A stretch of DNA of 64,000 nucleotides from Larkinella sp. C7 (GCF_006149005.1 NZ_VBSL01000021.1:22604-86603), one strand, 5' to 3'; positions 18,845 to 27,536 are shown, numbered from the stretch's first letter. Notes: generated by a model not told the origin, from the letters alone. Made by a program: numbers and translations.

Positions 18845-19174
18845 ATGGGACTGACAAAAACTGAAATCTTCACCGACGAGCAAAATCGCATCGCGGATTT
18901 GGCCAAAGCCTTTGCACATCCCGCACGGGTGGCCATTCTGCAAATGCTTATAGCCAAGAAAGCTTGTGTCTGTGGTGATCTGGTGGGCGAACTGAACTTG
19001 GCCCAGGCAACGGTTTCCCAGCATTTGAAAGAGCTAAAACGCATTGGCATCATTCAGGGCGAAATCAACCCGCCCCGCGTGTGCTATTGCATTAACCCAC
19101 CCGTATGGGAGGAAGCCCGCCAAGCATTTGGTGCCTTGATCGAGTCGTTCGATTCCGCAACCTGCTGCGCCTAA
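18845..19174 (+). CDS. arsR: ArsR/SmtB family arsenic-responsive repressor
   Basis: A 109-residue winged-helix protein. The recognition helix region reads LNLAQATVSQHLKELKRIGI. The sensor cysteines are seen in KACVCGDLV, placed on the helix before the HTH as in As(III)-responsive ArsR, with more cysteines in the wing (RVCYCINP) and at the C-terminus (TCCA). Arsenite binding would release it from the operator at 18801-18816 and the second copy at 19202-19217. It heads the arsM-arsC-acr3 operon. Confidence 0.92.
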   Translation: MGLTKTEIFTDEQNRIADLAKAFAHPARVAILQMLIAKKACVCGDLVGELNLAQATVSQHLKELKRIGIIQGEINPPRVCYCINPPVWEEARQAFGALIESFDSATCCA

Positions 19175-19201
19175 AAGAGCAGGTATTTTTTTGCCCTTAT
19201 C

Positions 19202-19217
19202 AATCGTAATATTACAA
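19202..19217. promoter_or_regulatory. Second ArsR-type operator, before arsM
   Basis: AATCGTAATATTACAA, with the palindromic core GTAATATTAC, lies 19 bases before arsM. It differs from the site upstream of arsR at only one position. No good -7 box follows, so it may tune read-through from the arsR promoter or hold a second repressor molecule. Confidence 0.6.
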
Positions 19218-19236
19218 TAAATCAATAGGAAAAGTT

Positions 19237-20100
19237 ATGGAAACCGCAGAGCAAATCAAAGAAGTCGTGCGCCAGAAATACGGCGCGATTGCCGAACAAC
19301 CAGACGCCAATGGTTGCTGTGGCCCAACCTCATGTTGTGGCCCGGAGATCGACGCGAATGTGCCGATTGTCATGGCTCAGGACTACCAGGAGCTAAAAGG
19401 CTATGTGGCCGATGCCGATTTGGGGTTGGGCTGTGGCCTGCCCACGCAATTCGCCCAGATCAAACCCGGCGATACGGTCGTGGATTTGGGTTCAGGGGCT
19501 GGCAATGATTGCTTTGTGGCGCGTGCCGAAACCGGAGAAACGGGCCAGGTGATTGGCCTGGATATGACCCCACCCATGATCGACCGCGCCCGCAAAAATG
19601 CGAAAGCGTTAGGCTTTACCAACGTCGAATTCGTCTATGGCGACATCGAGGAAATGCCATTGCCGGAAAATCTGGCTGACGTGGTGGTAAGCAATTGCGT
19701 CATGAACCTGGTTCCCGATAAGCAAAAAGCCTTCTCGGAAACGTTCCGCATTTTAAAGCCGGGTGGCCATTTCAGCATTTCCGATATTGTGCTGAAAGGC
19801 GAACTGCCCGAAGGCTTGCAGCGCGACGCTGAATTGTATGTGGGCTGCGTATCGGGAGCCATCCAGAAAGACGCCTATTTGCAGCTCGTGCAGGATGCCG
19901 GATTCACCAGCATTCAAATCCAGAAAGAGCGGGAAATCACCCTGCCCGACGATGTATTGCAAAACATCCTGTCAGCCGCTGAGATAGCCGAGTACCGCCA
20001 GCAAGACCGAGGCATTTACAGCGTAACCGTGTTTGCGCAAAAGCCAACCGAAAATAACCAAGCCACTGACGCCTGCTGCGCGCCCGGCTGCTGCAACTAA
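19237..20100 (+). CDS. arsM: Arsenite methyltransferase
   Basis: A 287-residue SAM-dependent methyltransferase. The SAM motif is VVDLGSGAGNDCFVA near 88-102. ArsM-type cysteines are visible: the early pair motifs GCCGPTSCCGP (about 26-36), LGLGCGLP near 65 and VGCVSG near 207, with SNCVMNLVPD between. It methylates As(III) to volatile or less toxic-on-oxidation species. The extra C-terminal cysteines (CCAPGCCN) may help deliver arsenite. It lies between arsR and arsC in an operon with one-base spacing to the next gene. Confidence 0.93.
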   Translation: METAEQIKEVVRQKYGAIAEQPDANGCCGPTSCCGPEIDANVPIVMAQDYQELKGYVADADLGLGCGLPTQFAQIKPGDTVVDLGSGAGNDCFVARAETGETGQVIGLDMTPPMIDRARKNAKALGFTNVEFVYGDIEEMPLPENLADVVVSNCVMNLVPDKQKAFSETFRILKPGGHFSISDIVLKGELPEGLQRDAELYVGCVSGAIQKDAYLQLVQDAGFTSIQIQKEREITLPDDVLQNILSAAEIAEYRQQDRGIYSVTVFAQKPTENNQATDACCAPGCCN

Positions 20101-20101
20101 C

Positions 20102-20530
20102 ATGAAAAATATCCTAGTGCTTTGCACGGGCAATTCCGCCCGTTCCCAGATGGCCCACGGCTATCTGCAACATTTCGCGGGCGAGCGCGCCCAGGTCTAC
20201 AGCGCGGGCGTTGCTCCCCACGGGGTCAATCCCCTGGCAATTCAGGTCATGGGTGAGGATGGCATTGATATTTCCCATCACACTTCCAACCATGCCGACG
20301 AATATACCAGCCTACCGCTCGATTACGTCATCACGGTTTGCGATAATGCCCGCGAACAATGCCCGTTCTTCCCATCCACGGCCAAGAAGGTGCATCAAAG
20401 CTTTACCGATCCATCCCATGCACCCGGCGATGACAGGTTGGCGCAGTTTCGCGCGGTACGCGACGAAATCAAAGCGTACAGCCAACAATTCATCGAGGAG
20501 AATGTAACGAGCCAAGCCGCCCATGCCTAA
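20102..20530 (+). CDS. arsC: Arsenate reductase of the low-molecular-weight phosphatase type
   Basis: A 142-residue protein. The ATG at 20102 is chosen because it gives the canonical N-terminus [17 protein letters not shown], containing the P-loop C-x5-R-S. A redox Cys pair is expected further on; only [14 protein letters not shown] is seen, which supplies the two cysteines typical of thioredoxin-linked ArsC. It reduces arsenate to arsenite for export by Acr3 or methylation by ArsM. Its stop overlaps the acr3 start. Confidence 0.9.
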   Translation: MKNILVLCTGNSARSQMAHGYLQHFAGERAQVYSAGVAPHGVNPLAIQVMGEDGIDISHHTSNHADEYTSLPLDYVITVCDNAREQCPFFPSTAKKVHQSFTDPSHAPGDDRLAQFRAVRDEIKAYSQQFIEENVTSQAAHA

Positions 20531-21581
20531 ACTTTCATTTCTCGACCGCTTTCTCACGCTATGGATTTTCCTGGCCATGCTGATCGGCGTGAGCATCGGG
20601 TATTTCTTCCCGCAGTCGCAGACCTTCATCAATCAGTTTAATTCCGGCTCGACCAATGTACCGCTGGCCATTGGGCTGGTGTTGATGATGTATCCGCCTT
20701 TGGCGAAGGTGCGTTACGAGGAATTGCCGAAGGTATTTGCCAACACCAAGATTCTGGGGCTTTCCCTGCTGCAAAACTGGATTGTCGGCCCGCTGCTGAT
20801 GTTCTTTCTGGCAGTCATTTTTCTGCCCGACAAACCCGAATACATGACCGGCCTGATTATGATCGGCATTGCCCGCTGCATTGCGATGGTGATCGTCTGG
20901 AACGACCTGGCCAACGGCGATCGGCTCTATGCGGCCGGATTGGTAGCCTTCAACAGCATCTTTCAAGTGCTGTTCTATTCGGTCTATGCCTGGCTTTTCA
21001 TTACCGTTTTGCCGCCTTTGTTCGGGCTAAAAGGGTACACCGTCGATATCACGATCGGCGAAGTAGCGCAGAGCGTGTTTATTTATCTGGGCGTACCGTT
21101 CCTGGCCGGGCTGTTGTCGCGGCTGGTCCTGACGCGCGTTTTCAGCCGTCAATGGTACGAGCAGATGTTTTTGCCCGCCATCAGTCCCATTACCCTGATT
21201 GCGTTGCTGTTTACGATCGTCGTCATGTTCAGCCTGAAAGGGCAGTTGATCGTTTCCATTCCGCTCGATGTGCTGCGCATTGCGCTACCGCTGACGATTT
21301 ATTTTGCCATCATGTTTTTTTCGGCCTTCTACCTGTCCAAACGGGCCGGAGCTGATTATGCCAAATCCACATCACTGGCTTTCACCGCAGCGGGGAACAA
21401 TTTTGAATTGGGGATTGCCGTCGCCATTGCGGTTTTCGGTATCAATTCCGGCGCGGCCTTTGCCGCTGTCATTGGCCCGCTGATCGAGGTGCCGGTGCTG
21501 ATCCTGATGGTCAATTTTGCCCTGAAACAGCAGAAGAAGTTTGCGCCCCACTACAAAAAGACCTTTCAAAACCACCCATGA
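20523..21581 (+). CDS. acr3: Arsenite efflux permease, Acr3 family
   Basis: A 352-residue membrane protein with ten predicted helices. The family signatures are the first helix [17 protein letters not shown], the stretch [20 protein letters not shown] containing the conserved substrate Cys, and the conserved Glu in [15 protein letters not shown]. It exports arsenite driven by the proton gradient. It overlaps arsC by 8 bp and the metallophosphoesterase by 4 bp, showing a compact operon. Confidence 0.94.
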   Translation: MPKLSFLDRFLTLWIFLAMLIGVSIGYFFPQSQTFINQFNSGSTNVPLAIGLVLMMYPPLAKVRYEELPKVFANTKILGLSLLQNWIVGPLLMFFLAVIFLPDKPEYMTGLIMIGIARCIAMVIVWNDLANGDRLYAAGLVAFNSIFQVLFYSVYAWLFITVLPPLFGLKGYTVDITIGEVAQSVFIYLGVPFLAGLLSRLVLTRVFSRQWYEQMFLPAISPITLIALLFTIVVMFSLKGQLIVSIPLDVLRIALPLTIYFAIMFFSAFYLSKRAGADYAKSTSLAFTAAGNNFELGIAVAIAVFGINSGAAFAAVIGPLIEVPVLILMVNFALKQQKKFAPHYKKTFQNHP

Positions 21582-22381
21582 AAATTGCCCTGTTTTCCGA
21601 CATTCACGCCAATCTGCCCGCCCTCGATGCGGTACTGGCCGACATTGACCGCCAAAAACCGGATGCAGTGTACTGCCTGGGCGACTTGGTGGGCTATAAC
21701 ATCTGGCCCAACGAAGTGATCGCCGAGATCCGCCGACGCAATATCCCCACCATCGCCGGAAACTATGATTTCGGTATTGGTCGATCATCGGATGATTGCG
21801 GCTGTGCCTACAAAACCGACGAGGAGAAAGCCAATGGCAAGGTTTCTATTGCCTACACCAATGCAACGGTGGGCGATGCAGAGCGAGCCTATTTGCGCAC
21901 CCTGCCCGCCCATATCCAGGTGGATTTTCATTTGTCCAATGATCCGGAGCATTTATGGACGAACACCGAAACGGTGAGCCTTTTGCTGGTGCATGGTAGC
22001 CCCCGGCGCGTCAATGAATACCTGTTTGAAGACCGGGGAGATCGTAGCCTGGCGCGCGTTCTGGAAGGCGCGTCGGCCGATATTCTATGCTTCGGTCACA
22101 CACACAAACCCTACCACAAGGTGGTGAATGCCTTGGGCGAAGGAGAAACACCTTATTGGCGACATGCCATCAATATCGGTTCCGTCGGCAAACCCAAAGA
22201 CGGCGATCCGCGTGCCTGCTATGTGCTGCTGACCCTTTCCGAGACCGCCCGGCCGGGTTCGGCCGAAGGCGTGAGCGTCGAGTTTGTGCGAGTGCCTTAC
22301 GATGTGGAACGCGCGGCCGTAGCCGTCGAGCAAAGCGAACTACCGGACGCCTATGCTCAGGCATTGCGTTTAGCCAAATAA
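21578..22381 (+). CDS. Calcineurin-like metallophosphoesterase
   Basis: A 267-residue enzyme with the standard metal ligands in order: FSDIHAN (D and H), CLGDLVGY (GD), GNYDFG (where GNHD is usual, so the His is replaced by Tyr), VHGSPRR and GHTHKPY. It overlaps acr3 by ATGA, so it is translationally coupled to the arsenic operon. Members of the family hydrolyse phosphodiesters. In an arsenic operon it might deal with arsenate-containing metabolites, but this is only suggested by context. The GNYD change is worth noting. Confidence 0.8.
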   Translation: MKIALFSDIHANLPALDAVLADIDRQKPDAVYCLGDLVGYNIWPNEVIAEIRRRNIPTIAGNYDFGIGRSSDDCGCAYKTDEEKANGKVSIAYTNATVGDAERAYLRTLPAHIQVDFHLSNDPEHLWTNTETVSLLLVHGSPRRVNEYLFEDRGDRSLARVLEGASADILCFGHTHKPYHKVVNALGEGETPYWRHAINIGSVGKPKDGDPRACYVLLTLSETARPGSAEGVSVEFVRVPYDVERAAVAVEQSELPDAYAQALRLAK

Positions 22382-22393
22382 ACAACCGACGCG

Positions 22394-22747
22394 ATGAGAT
22401 CCGTTGCGCTGATTCTCTTCTTCGTCTTGCTGATTGCGAGCAAGAGTGCGGCAATCGGTGGAGCACCCTGTTTGAAAATCCGGCCCGCCCTACATCAGCA
22501 ACTTTCTCTGTTGCTGACTTCCCCAAGGTTATCGGAAAAAAGCATTTCGGGAATCGTCGTCTTACAATTTCAGGTAAGCGAGGATTCCCGTATCTGTCGC
22601 GTCCAGGTGTTTAGTGGGAATGCGGTCATCGATGCGCATTTCATCCGTCGATTGACCGGCCGAAAGCTGCGGCTCTCGAATCCCGGTTTGGGCGAGGTCC
22701 ACACCATCAGAGTGCATTTTCAACCGGTCGAACGTCCCCTTTTATAG
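22394..22747 (+). CDS. Small exported protein with TonB C-terminal-like domain
   Basis: A 117-residue protein with a signal peptide (about 1-20, IRSVALILFFVLLIAS-type) and then a domain resembling the TonB/energy-transducer C-terminus: ISGIVVLQFQVSEDSRICRV, followed by a helix and HTIRVHFQPV. It has no N-terminal anchor beyond the leader and no proline-rich linker, so it is not a full TonB. It follows the metallophosphoesterase by 12 bases and is probably the last gene of the ars operon. It ends 6 bp into the convergent vapC. Confidence 0.55.
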   Translation: MRSVALILFFVLLIASKSAAIGGAPCLKIRPALHQQLSLLLTSPRLSEKSISGIVVLQFQVSEDSRICRVQVFSGNAVIDAHFIRRLTGRKLRLSNPGLGEVHTIRVHFQPVERPLL

Positions 22748-23146
22748 GATGGTGACTTTAAGGCGCGTATGCTTCTGGATGCGTTTGAAATCGGCTTTAT
22801 TGAAGGTGACCAGCTCAGTACAATGGGTTTCGGCGATGGCTGTGTGCAGACAATCGCTAATGTTTTGAAAACCGATCAGTTTGGCTAAAGCCAGGCCGCG
22901 TTTCATTTCATCGTGTGTTGATGAAACGGGTTCATAGGCCATCAGGGCATCAACCATCGCTTCAATGTCCGACGTTGGTTGGCCGAGCTTACGCAGGGTA
23001 AAGGCTGTTTCCAGAATGCAAAGCTGCGAAATGAAAAAACGCTCTTGATCAACAACCGATTGATAGAATTCTTTCGTGAATTGATGCTTGGCGGGATCTT
23101 GAGGGATCAGAAGATTGATCAGAACGTCCGTATCGAAATAGATCAT
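22742..23146 (-). CDS. vapC: PIN-domain toxin, VapC type
   Basis: A 134-residue PIN domain. Acidic residues at the expected places are IYFDTDVLINL at the N-terminus, CILETAFTL in the middle, and NISDCLHTAIAE followed by TFNKADF near the end. PIN toxins cut tRNA or other RNA. It lies 13 bases after the antitoxin gene on the same strand. The pair is likely a plasmid-stability module. Confidence 0.87.
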   Translation of the reverse strand: MIYFDTDVLINLLIPQDPAKHQFTKEFYQSVVDQERFFISQLCILETAFTLRKLGQPTSDIEAMVDALMAYEPVSSTHDEMKRGLALAKLIGFQNISDCLHTAIAETHCTELVTFNKADFKRIQKHTRLKVTIL

Positions 23147-23159
23147 GGGCGGGAGCTAC

Positions 23160-23408
23160 TCATTCGCCGAACATCTCATTGGCTAAAGCGGACAAATCCA
23201 AGTTGGGATCGACCTTTACATGCGCGAACCGGTCACGTAGTGCCAACACGTTCTTTGCCAATTCTTTTTGGCTGACCGGTGCATCTGCTTCCATGTCCTC
23301 GATGGTCACACGCACCTTACGGCCAGCGCGCTTCGTGATTTCTGAAGCGATCCGTTGGGCGTCGGCCTGGCCTGCGTGGATTTCAAAGGTCTGTTGCATG
23401 GTTTCCAT
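23160..23408 (-). CDS. vapB: VapC-associated antitoxin
   Basis: An 82-residue protein upstream of vapC. Its N-terminal strand-helix part (QQTFEIHAGQADAQRIASEI) may be a DNA-binding or dimer domain, although it is not a typical AbrB or RHH motif. The acidic C-terminus (DPNLDLSALANEMFGE) would wrap around the toxin. A good promoter is seen just upstream (23417-23448). The assignment rests mainly on its position. Confidence 0.7.
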   Translation of the reverse strand: METMQQTFEIHAGQADAQRIASEITKRAGRKVRVTIEDMEADAPVSQKELAKNVLALRDRFAHVKVDPNLDLSALANEMFGE

Positions 23409-23416
23409 CCTTTCTA

Positions 23417-23448
23417 CAAAGATACCACATTCCCCGCAATAACGTCAA
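23417..23448 (-). promoter_or_regulatory. Promoter of vapBC
   Basis: Read on the minus strand, TTG (23446-23448) is followed after 21 bases by TATCTTTG (23417-23424), matching the Bacteroidota -33/-7 consensus. The vapB ATG is 8 bases downstream, so the transcript has a very short leader. Confidence 0.7.
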
Positions 23449-23563
23449 AACATACCCATCAGATCCATTTGGGACTAACTTAGCGCTTTCAATTGTGCTG
23501 AATTGGAGCGTCTGTTTAACCCAAAGAGGGGTTTGCTCGCTCAGATTTTGTACCTTAGTGACT

Positions 23564-24151
23564 ATGAAAACTGCATCGTTATTTGTCGGCATTTTTGCGG
23601 CTGTTGCATCATCGCTTTGTTGTATTGCCCCCGCGTTGGCCCTGTTGGCTGGGACCAGTAGCCTAGCAGGCTCATTTGCCTGGCTGGAACCATTACGACC
23701 CTATCTGCTGGTGTTCACTATCAGCCTGCTGGGATTTGCCTGGTATCAGCAATTGAAATCCCAACCCGTGGATTCCTGCGGCTGTGAATCACAAAAAAAG
23801 ACCTTTATGCAGACGAAAATATTTCTAAGCGGTACGACCCTGGCCGCTCTGTTGCTGTTAACCTTTCCCAGCTATTCCGGGTTAATCTTTCAAGACAACA
23901 CACCCAAACTACAATCAATCACATCGGCTCCCCAAACGGCCTTTGTAAGCATCAAAGGCATGACATGCGAAGGCTGCGAGCATCACGTCAAACAGGAGGT
24001 CAACAAGTTAAAAGGCATTGTCTCCGTGGATGTGTCGTATCAAAAAGGGAACGCTACCGTGAAATACGACGGGAGCAATACATCATTGTCGGAAATTAAA
24101 AAGGCTGTCGATGCGACCGGCTACAAAGCCACGAGTACTAGAATTCTTTGA
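23564..24151 (+). CDS. merTP: Mercuric transport protein MerTP (MerT fused to a periplasmic HMA domain)
   Basis: A 195-residue protein. The MerT part has three membrane segments; the first holds the Cys pair SSLCCIAPAL that accepts Hg(II), and VDSCGCES in the loop after the second segment provides another pair. The C-terminal HMA domain (about 127-195) has GMTCEGCEHHVKQEV. It brings mercury into the cell for detoxification. The ATG at 23564 is preferred because TACCTTAG (23551-23558) lies just upstream. A close relative is encoded at 58733 in the transposon. No merA reductase is visible in the window. Confidence 0.88.
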   Translation: MKTASLFVGIFAAVASSLCCIAPALALLAGTSSLAGSFAWLEPLRPYLLVFTISLLGFAWYQQLKSQPVDSCGCESQKKTFMQTKIFLSGTTLAALLLLTFPSYSGLIFQDNTPKLQSITSAPQTAFVSIKGMTCEGCEHHVKQEVNKLKGIVSVDVSYQKGNATVKYDGSNTSLSEIKKAVDATGYKATSTRIL

Positions 24152-24153
24152 TT

Positions 24154-24363
24154 ATGTTCGTTATCACCGAAGCCGTTATCACTTGCCCAAATTGTGAACA
24201 TCAGCAGCAGGAAACGATGCCCCTGGATGCCTGCATGTACTTCTATCAGTGTCCGGGCTGTACCGTCTTATTAAAGCCACTGGCGGGAGATTGCTGCGTG
24301 TTCTGCTCGTATAGTCCGGTGAAGTGCCCTCCCCTACAGATCGGGAAAAGTTGCTGTGCTTAA
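24154..24363 (+). CDS. GDCCVxC-domain protein associated with mercury transport
   Basis: A 69-residue Cys-rich protein. It has CPNC near the N-terminus, CMYFYQCPGC in the middle and GDCCVFCSY followed by KCPPLQ and a terminal SCC. This matches the small GDCCVxC family that accompanies merTP genes. ATG 24154 lies 2 bases after the merTP stop. It probably passes Hg(II) between thiols, or protects the transporter. A paralogue is at 59327. Confidence 0.82.
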   Translation: MFVITEAVITCPNCEHQQQETMPLDACMYFYQCPGCTVLLKPLAGDCCVFCSYSPVKCPPLQIGKSCCA

Positions 24364-24369
24364 ATAATC

Positions 24370-25101
24370 ATGGTCTATATCGATACCGAGGAACCACTAG
24401 CCATTGCGGTAGTCAAAGCCATTCAAACGGGCAATCTTCAGGAACTCAGCCGTTTGTTAGTTGAACATCCAGGACTATCCCAAGCCTGGCTTGGCGATGA
24501 TGATTCTTGCGGTATGTCTCGTACACTCCTTCATGTCGCAACGGATTGGCCCGGTCACTTCCCCAATGTGGCGAGAACGATAGCCATGCTGATTGAAGCT
24601 GGGGCGGATGTAAATGCTCAGTTTATTGGCCCTCATATTGAGACGCCGTTGCATTGGGCAGCCAGTAGTGATGACATTGAGGCCATTGATGCATTGATTG
24701 ATGCTGGTGCCAATATTGAAGCACCAGGGGCAGTTATCGGCGGGGGAACTCCGCTGGCGGATGCCAGAGCTTTCGCACAATGGAAAGCCGCGCATCGTCT
24801 GGTTGAACGTGGAGCACAAACGACACTTGCTGATGCTGCGACACTAGGCCTAATGGATCGCGTTGAAAGCTATTTCAATGGAGATTCAAAACCAGAAGCA
24901 GAAGCCGTAAATCATGCTTTTTGGGGGGCGTGCCACGGCGGCCAAAAAAGCACCGCTGCATATCTTCTTGGCCAAGGGGCTAACTTAAACTGGATACCGG
25001 AATGGGAAAATCTGACCCCTTTAGATGCCGCTCAGCGTCAGGGAGCCAATAGTTTGGTTGATTGGCTGCATACGAAGGGCGCAAGACCAGCACAGAACTA
25101 A
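24370..25101 (+). CDS. Ankyrin-repeat protein
   Basis: A 243-residue soluble protein made of ankyrin repeats, visible as IAMLIEAGADVNAQF, HWAASSDDIEAIDALIDAGA and LGQGANLNWIPEWENLTPLD. It begins 6 bases after the GDCCVxC gene and could be co-transcribed with the mercury genes. Ankyrin domains bind proteins; no enzymatic part is present and its role here is unknown. Confidence 0.82.
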   Translation: MVYIDTEEPLAIAVVKAIQTGNLQELSRLLVEHPGLSQAWLGDDDSCGMSRTLLHVATDWPGHFPNVARTIAMLIEAGADVNAQFIGPHIETPLHWAASSDDIEAIDALIDAGANIEAPGAVIGGGTPLADARAFAQWKAAHRLVERGAQTTLADAATLGLMDRVESYFNGDSKPEAEAVNHAFWGACHGGQKSTAAYLLGQGANLNWIPEWENLTPLDAAQRQGANSLVDWLHTKGARPAQN

Positions 25102-25129
25102 GTCAGGTTAAAAGCTCTTTCAGTCTTCC

Positions 25130-25582
25130 TCAATACCCAACGCGCATTGACCCGTTTTTAACCTGACTTTGTTCAGCGAAGGTATCGGACGTTAATATGG
25201 GACAATTTTCATCCGGATTGGCTGGAGCGCAGTCTTGCAAACATTTTTCCACACTATTTGTCATGAGCGTTTTAATTTCCTGAAGCTGAGCAATTTTCTG
25301 ATCGATCAAAGCGACTTTATCCGCAATCTTCTCTGACACGTTTCCGCAGGAAGCCTGGTTCATCTCGATCATATCCAGAAATTCGGCCGTTTCATTCAGG
25401 GTGAAACCAAATGCTTTGATCCGCTTGATTTGTTGCAGTCGCTCGACGGTGATGGCTGTATATTCTTTGTAATTATTGAACCGTCTTTCTTTCCGGCCCA
25501 CCGGAATGAGTCCCTGTTTTTCGTAGAACCGGATCGTATCGCGGGATAGGCCGGTTTGCTTGGATAATTCGCCGATCAACAT
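25130..25582 (-). CDS. merR: MerR-family metal-responsive transcription regulator
   Basis: A 150-residue regulator. The winged HTH is at the N-terminus (IGELSKQTGLSRDTIRFYEK, then QGLIPVGRKERRFNNYKEY). A long dimer helix follows with cysteines at QASCGNV (about 79), KCLQDC (about 113-117) and ENCPIL (about 126), which is the MerR arrangement for Hg(II) capture by three cysteines across the dimer. It is divergent from the MerF-like gene and a perfect dyad at 25610-25633 lies between. A second dyad of the same type is at 28404-28425. Confidence 0.85.
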   Translation of the reverse strand: MLIGELSKQTGLSRDTIRFYEKQGLIPVGRKERRFNNYKEYTAITVERLQQIKRIKAFGFTLNETAEFLDMIEMNQASCGNVSEKIADKVALIDQKIAQLQEIKTLMTNSVEKCLQDCAPANPDENCPILTSDTFAEQSQVKNGSMRVGY

Positions 25583-25609
25583 GATGAAATTTTTTTGGTT
25601 CTGGCTACT

Positions 25610-25641
25610 AACCGTGGCCTATACTCCACGGTTTAGCTTTG
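25610..25641 (+). promoter_or_regulatory. MerR operator and promoter for the MerF-like/UPF0060 pair
   Basis: An 8-bp perfect inverted repeat, AACCGTGG (25610-25617) and CCACGGTT (25626-25633), with an 8-bp centre CCTATACT. TAGCTTTG (25634-25641), a -7 box, follows directly. MerR-type activators bind such dyads between promoter elements. The arrangement dyad plus adjacent -7 box is repeated at 28395-28425. Confidence 0.8.
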
Positions 25642-25663
25642 CTAAAATTTAAAATAAGAACCC

Positions 25664-25936
25664 ATGAAAAATAGAAAAAGTGTCTGGTTAGGCGGGTTGA
25701 GTATCTTTGCCTGCGGTGTCTGCTGCTCGTTGCCGATTCTCGGCCCACTGATTGGTGTTGCCGTGCTGGCGTCACTGGCCACTTGGTTGGAAAGCCTTGC
25801 CATCCTATTGCTGGGCGTGGGCGTCGTGTTTTTTTTGCTGGTGCGGCTGAGAAAAAAGACGACTGGAGCGGTCTGTTCCACCGCTTGCAATTGCAACCCT
25901 AAACAAATCCGAGTCGATCAAACGACTGTTGGCTAA
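25664..25936 (+). CDS. Small membrane mercury-transport-like protein (MerF/MerC-like)
   Basis: A 90-residue protein with two membrane helices. The first contains the vicinal cysteines [15 protein letters not shown], as in MerF and MerT. The C-terminal tail has a second cysteine cluster, [10 protein letters not shown]. It presumably carries Hg(II) or another soft metal across the inner membrane. It is controlled by the MerR dyad just upstream and stops 1 base before the UPF0060 gene. Confidence 0.72.
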   Translation: MKNRKSVWLGGLSIFACGVCCSLPILGPLIGVAVLASLATWLESLAILLLGVGVVFFLLVRLRKKTTGAVCSTACNCNPKQIRVDQTTVG

Positions 25937-25937
25937 A

Positions 25938-26276
25938 ATGTCCCTTATGATCGTTTTAAAATCCTTATCAGTTTTCGTTTTGGCGGGTCTCTGTGAGATC
26001 GGCGGGGGCTATCTGGTGTGGCTTTGGCTGAAAGAAGACAAGCCACTTTGGTATGGGATTTTGGGCGGTATCATCCTGGCACTTTATGGAGTCGTCGCTA
26101 CCTGGCAACCAGCGGGATTCGGCCGGGTGTATGCCACCTATGGCGGAATCTTCATTGTCATGGCCCTAATCTGGGCGTGGAAGGTGGATGGTTTCAAGCC
26201 GGATAAATACGACCTGATCGGCGCGCTGATTGCCCTGGTCGGGGTCTGTATTATCTACTATGCCCCCAGAAAATAG
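25938..26276 (+). CDS. UPF0060/YnfA-family membrane protein
   Basis: A 112-residue protein with four hydrophobic helices. The family features are [17 protein letters not shown] near the N-terminus, [19 protein letters not shown] and the ending [19 protein letters not shown] 25938 gives the usual start. The family is small-multidrug-resistance-like, with unclear substrate. Here it sits in a MerR-controlled pair, so metal or organomercurial export is possible but not shown. Confidence 0.85.
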   Translation: MSLMIVLKSLSVFVLAGLCEIGGGYLVWLWLKEDKPLWYGILGGIILALYGVVATWQPAGFGRVYATYGGIFIVMALIWAWKVDGFKPDKYDLIGALIALVGVCIIYYAPRK

Positions 26277-26287
26277 CAGAACCACAA

Positions 26288-26323
26288 AAAGCGGAATGTC
26301 CCGTCATTAGGACATTCCGCTTT
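26288..26323. terminator. Bidirectional hairpin terminator
   Basis: A perfect 14-bp stem (AAAGCGGAATGTCC paired with GGACATTCCGCTTT) with an 8-base loop. It separates the rightward UPF0060 gene from the leftward redoxin gene, and the A/T edges give U-tracts in both directions. Confidence 0.85.
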
Positions 26324-26339
26324 CCAGAGCGTCAATGAT

Positions 26340-26957
26340 TTAAGCCTGCTTCCATCGAATACCGCAGCCGATGGCTTTAACGGTCGGTGTTTCTACTGGT
26401 TTACCCGCCAGGAGAGCATCCACAGCCTTCTGGACGTATTTTTCGCCCGCTTCGGATGGATTGTCCCGATTGTTATCGATCGCTCCAATGTAGCTGACGA
26501 TAAAATCAGAGCCGGTACGCTTCACCACGTAAACCGTGGGTGTGCTGCGAGCGCCATAGGTTTTGGCAACTTCCTGCGTCTCATCGAGCAAATAGGGAAA
26601 AGCGTAGCCCTTGCTGGCACTCCGCTTTTTCATTTCGTCAAAGCTATCACCTGGTGAGAGCGTCCCGTCATTGGCATTGATCGCAATGACCGGGTAGCCC
26701 TTCGCGGCATACTGGTGGTTCAGCGCCATCATGCGATTTTCATAGGCTTGAGCGACCGGACACGTATTGCAGGTAAAAACGACAATGTACCCTTTCGTTG
26801 CCGAAGCATCACCCAGGGCCACCATTTTGCCGTCTACATTCTTGAGCTTAAAAAGCATGGCTTTATCGCCCACCTGGTAACCTTGTGGTGGTGTTACAAA
26901 ACCCGACAGGGTCAATAATATCAGGCCGATGACACTTAAAAAAAATGGCTTTCTCAT
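26340..26957 (-). CDS. Exported thioredoxin-like/AhpC-TSA family protein
   Basis: A 205-residue redoxin with a signal peptide (about 1-20, FLSVIGLILLTLSGFV). The domain core has VVFTCNTCPVAQAYENRM, a CNTC active site in the place of the peroxiredoxin-like thiol, and later STPTVYVV with the cis-proline. It would handle thiols or peroxides in the periplasm. It is the last gene of the leftward group that starts behind the second MerR dyad. Confidence 0.85.
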   Translation of the reverse strand: MRKPFFLSVIGLILLTLSGFVTPPQGYQVGDKAMLFKLKNVDGKMVALGDASATKGYIVVFTCNTCPVAQAYENRMMALNHQYAAKGYPVIAINANDGTLSPGDSFDEMKKRSASKGYAFPYLLDETQEVAKTYGARSTPTVYVVKRTGSDFIVSYIGAIDNNRDNPSEAGEKYVQKAVDALLAGKPVETPTVKAIGCGIRWKQA

Positions 26958-26980
26958 AATGAATTTGATCGTTTGATAAT

Positions 26981-27472
26981 TTATTGAATGAACGGCCGCA
27001 ATTCGGTTTCCAGCTCGGCCAGGGTAAGCCCTTTTTCAAAGGTTTTTCGCTGTTTCCGGCTGGGATCGATAATCAGCGTAAAGGGTAATGCACCCGACCA
27101 ATCGGGCGAAACTTTGCCGATCCAGCTATTGTAGTCAGGCTCATCGAGCAAAAGCATTTCCGGCGATTTTATGCCGGTTCTGGCAATGAATGGTTGCACC
27201 TTTTTGACGAGCTGCCCGATCCCATCCAGGTTGACCAGAATCACTTTTACTTTGTCGGTGGCATGAGCCGCCGATAGCTGTTCAAAATACGGCAGTTCCG
27301 CCACGCAGGGAGCGCACCAGGTAGCCCAGAAATTAACCACGAGAACCGTATCGGTCGGTCGGGTCAATAACCGCTCCAAAGCGGGATATTTTATGACCGG
27401 CATGCGCTGGGCAATACTGGCCTGCCCTATCACCAATAAGGATAGGAGCAGCCACGTATGAATTGATTTCAT
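26981..27472 (-). CDS. TlpA-like thiol-disulfide oxidoreductase
   Basis: A 163-residue exported thioredoxin-fold protein. It has a signal peptide (about 1-21), WATWCAPCVAELP with the WCxxC active site, and a cis-proline in GALPFTLIID. It probably keeps periplasmic thiols reduced, in line with neighbouring cysteine-rich metal proteins. It sits 23 bases upstream of the redoxin. Confidence 0.88.
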   Translation of the reverse strand: MKSIHTWLLLSLLVIGQASIAQRMPVIKYPALERLLTRPTDTVLVVNFWATWCAPCVAELPYFEQLSAAHATDKVKVILVNLDGIGQLVKKVQPFIARTGIKSPEMLLLDEPDYNSWIGKVSPDWSGALPFTLIIDPSRKQRKTFEKGLTLAELETELRPFIQ

Positions 27473-27536
27473 AGGTCAGTGTTGGGAAAATATGCAAAGA
27501 CATACCAGGCACCTAATCAAAGGTGGTTAAGCTGGT

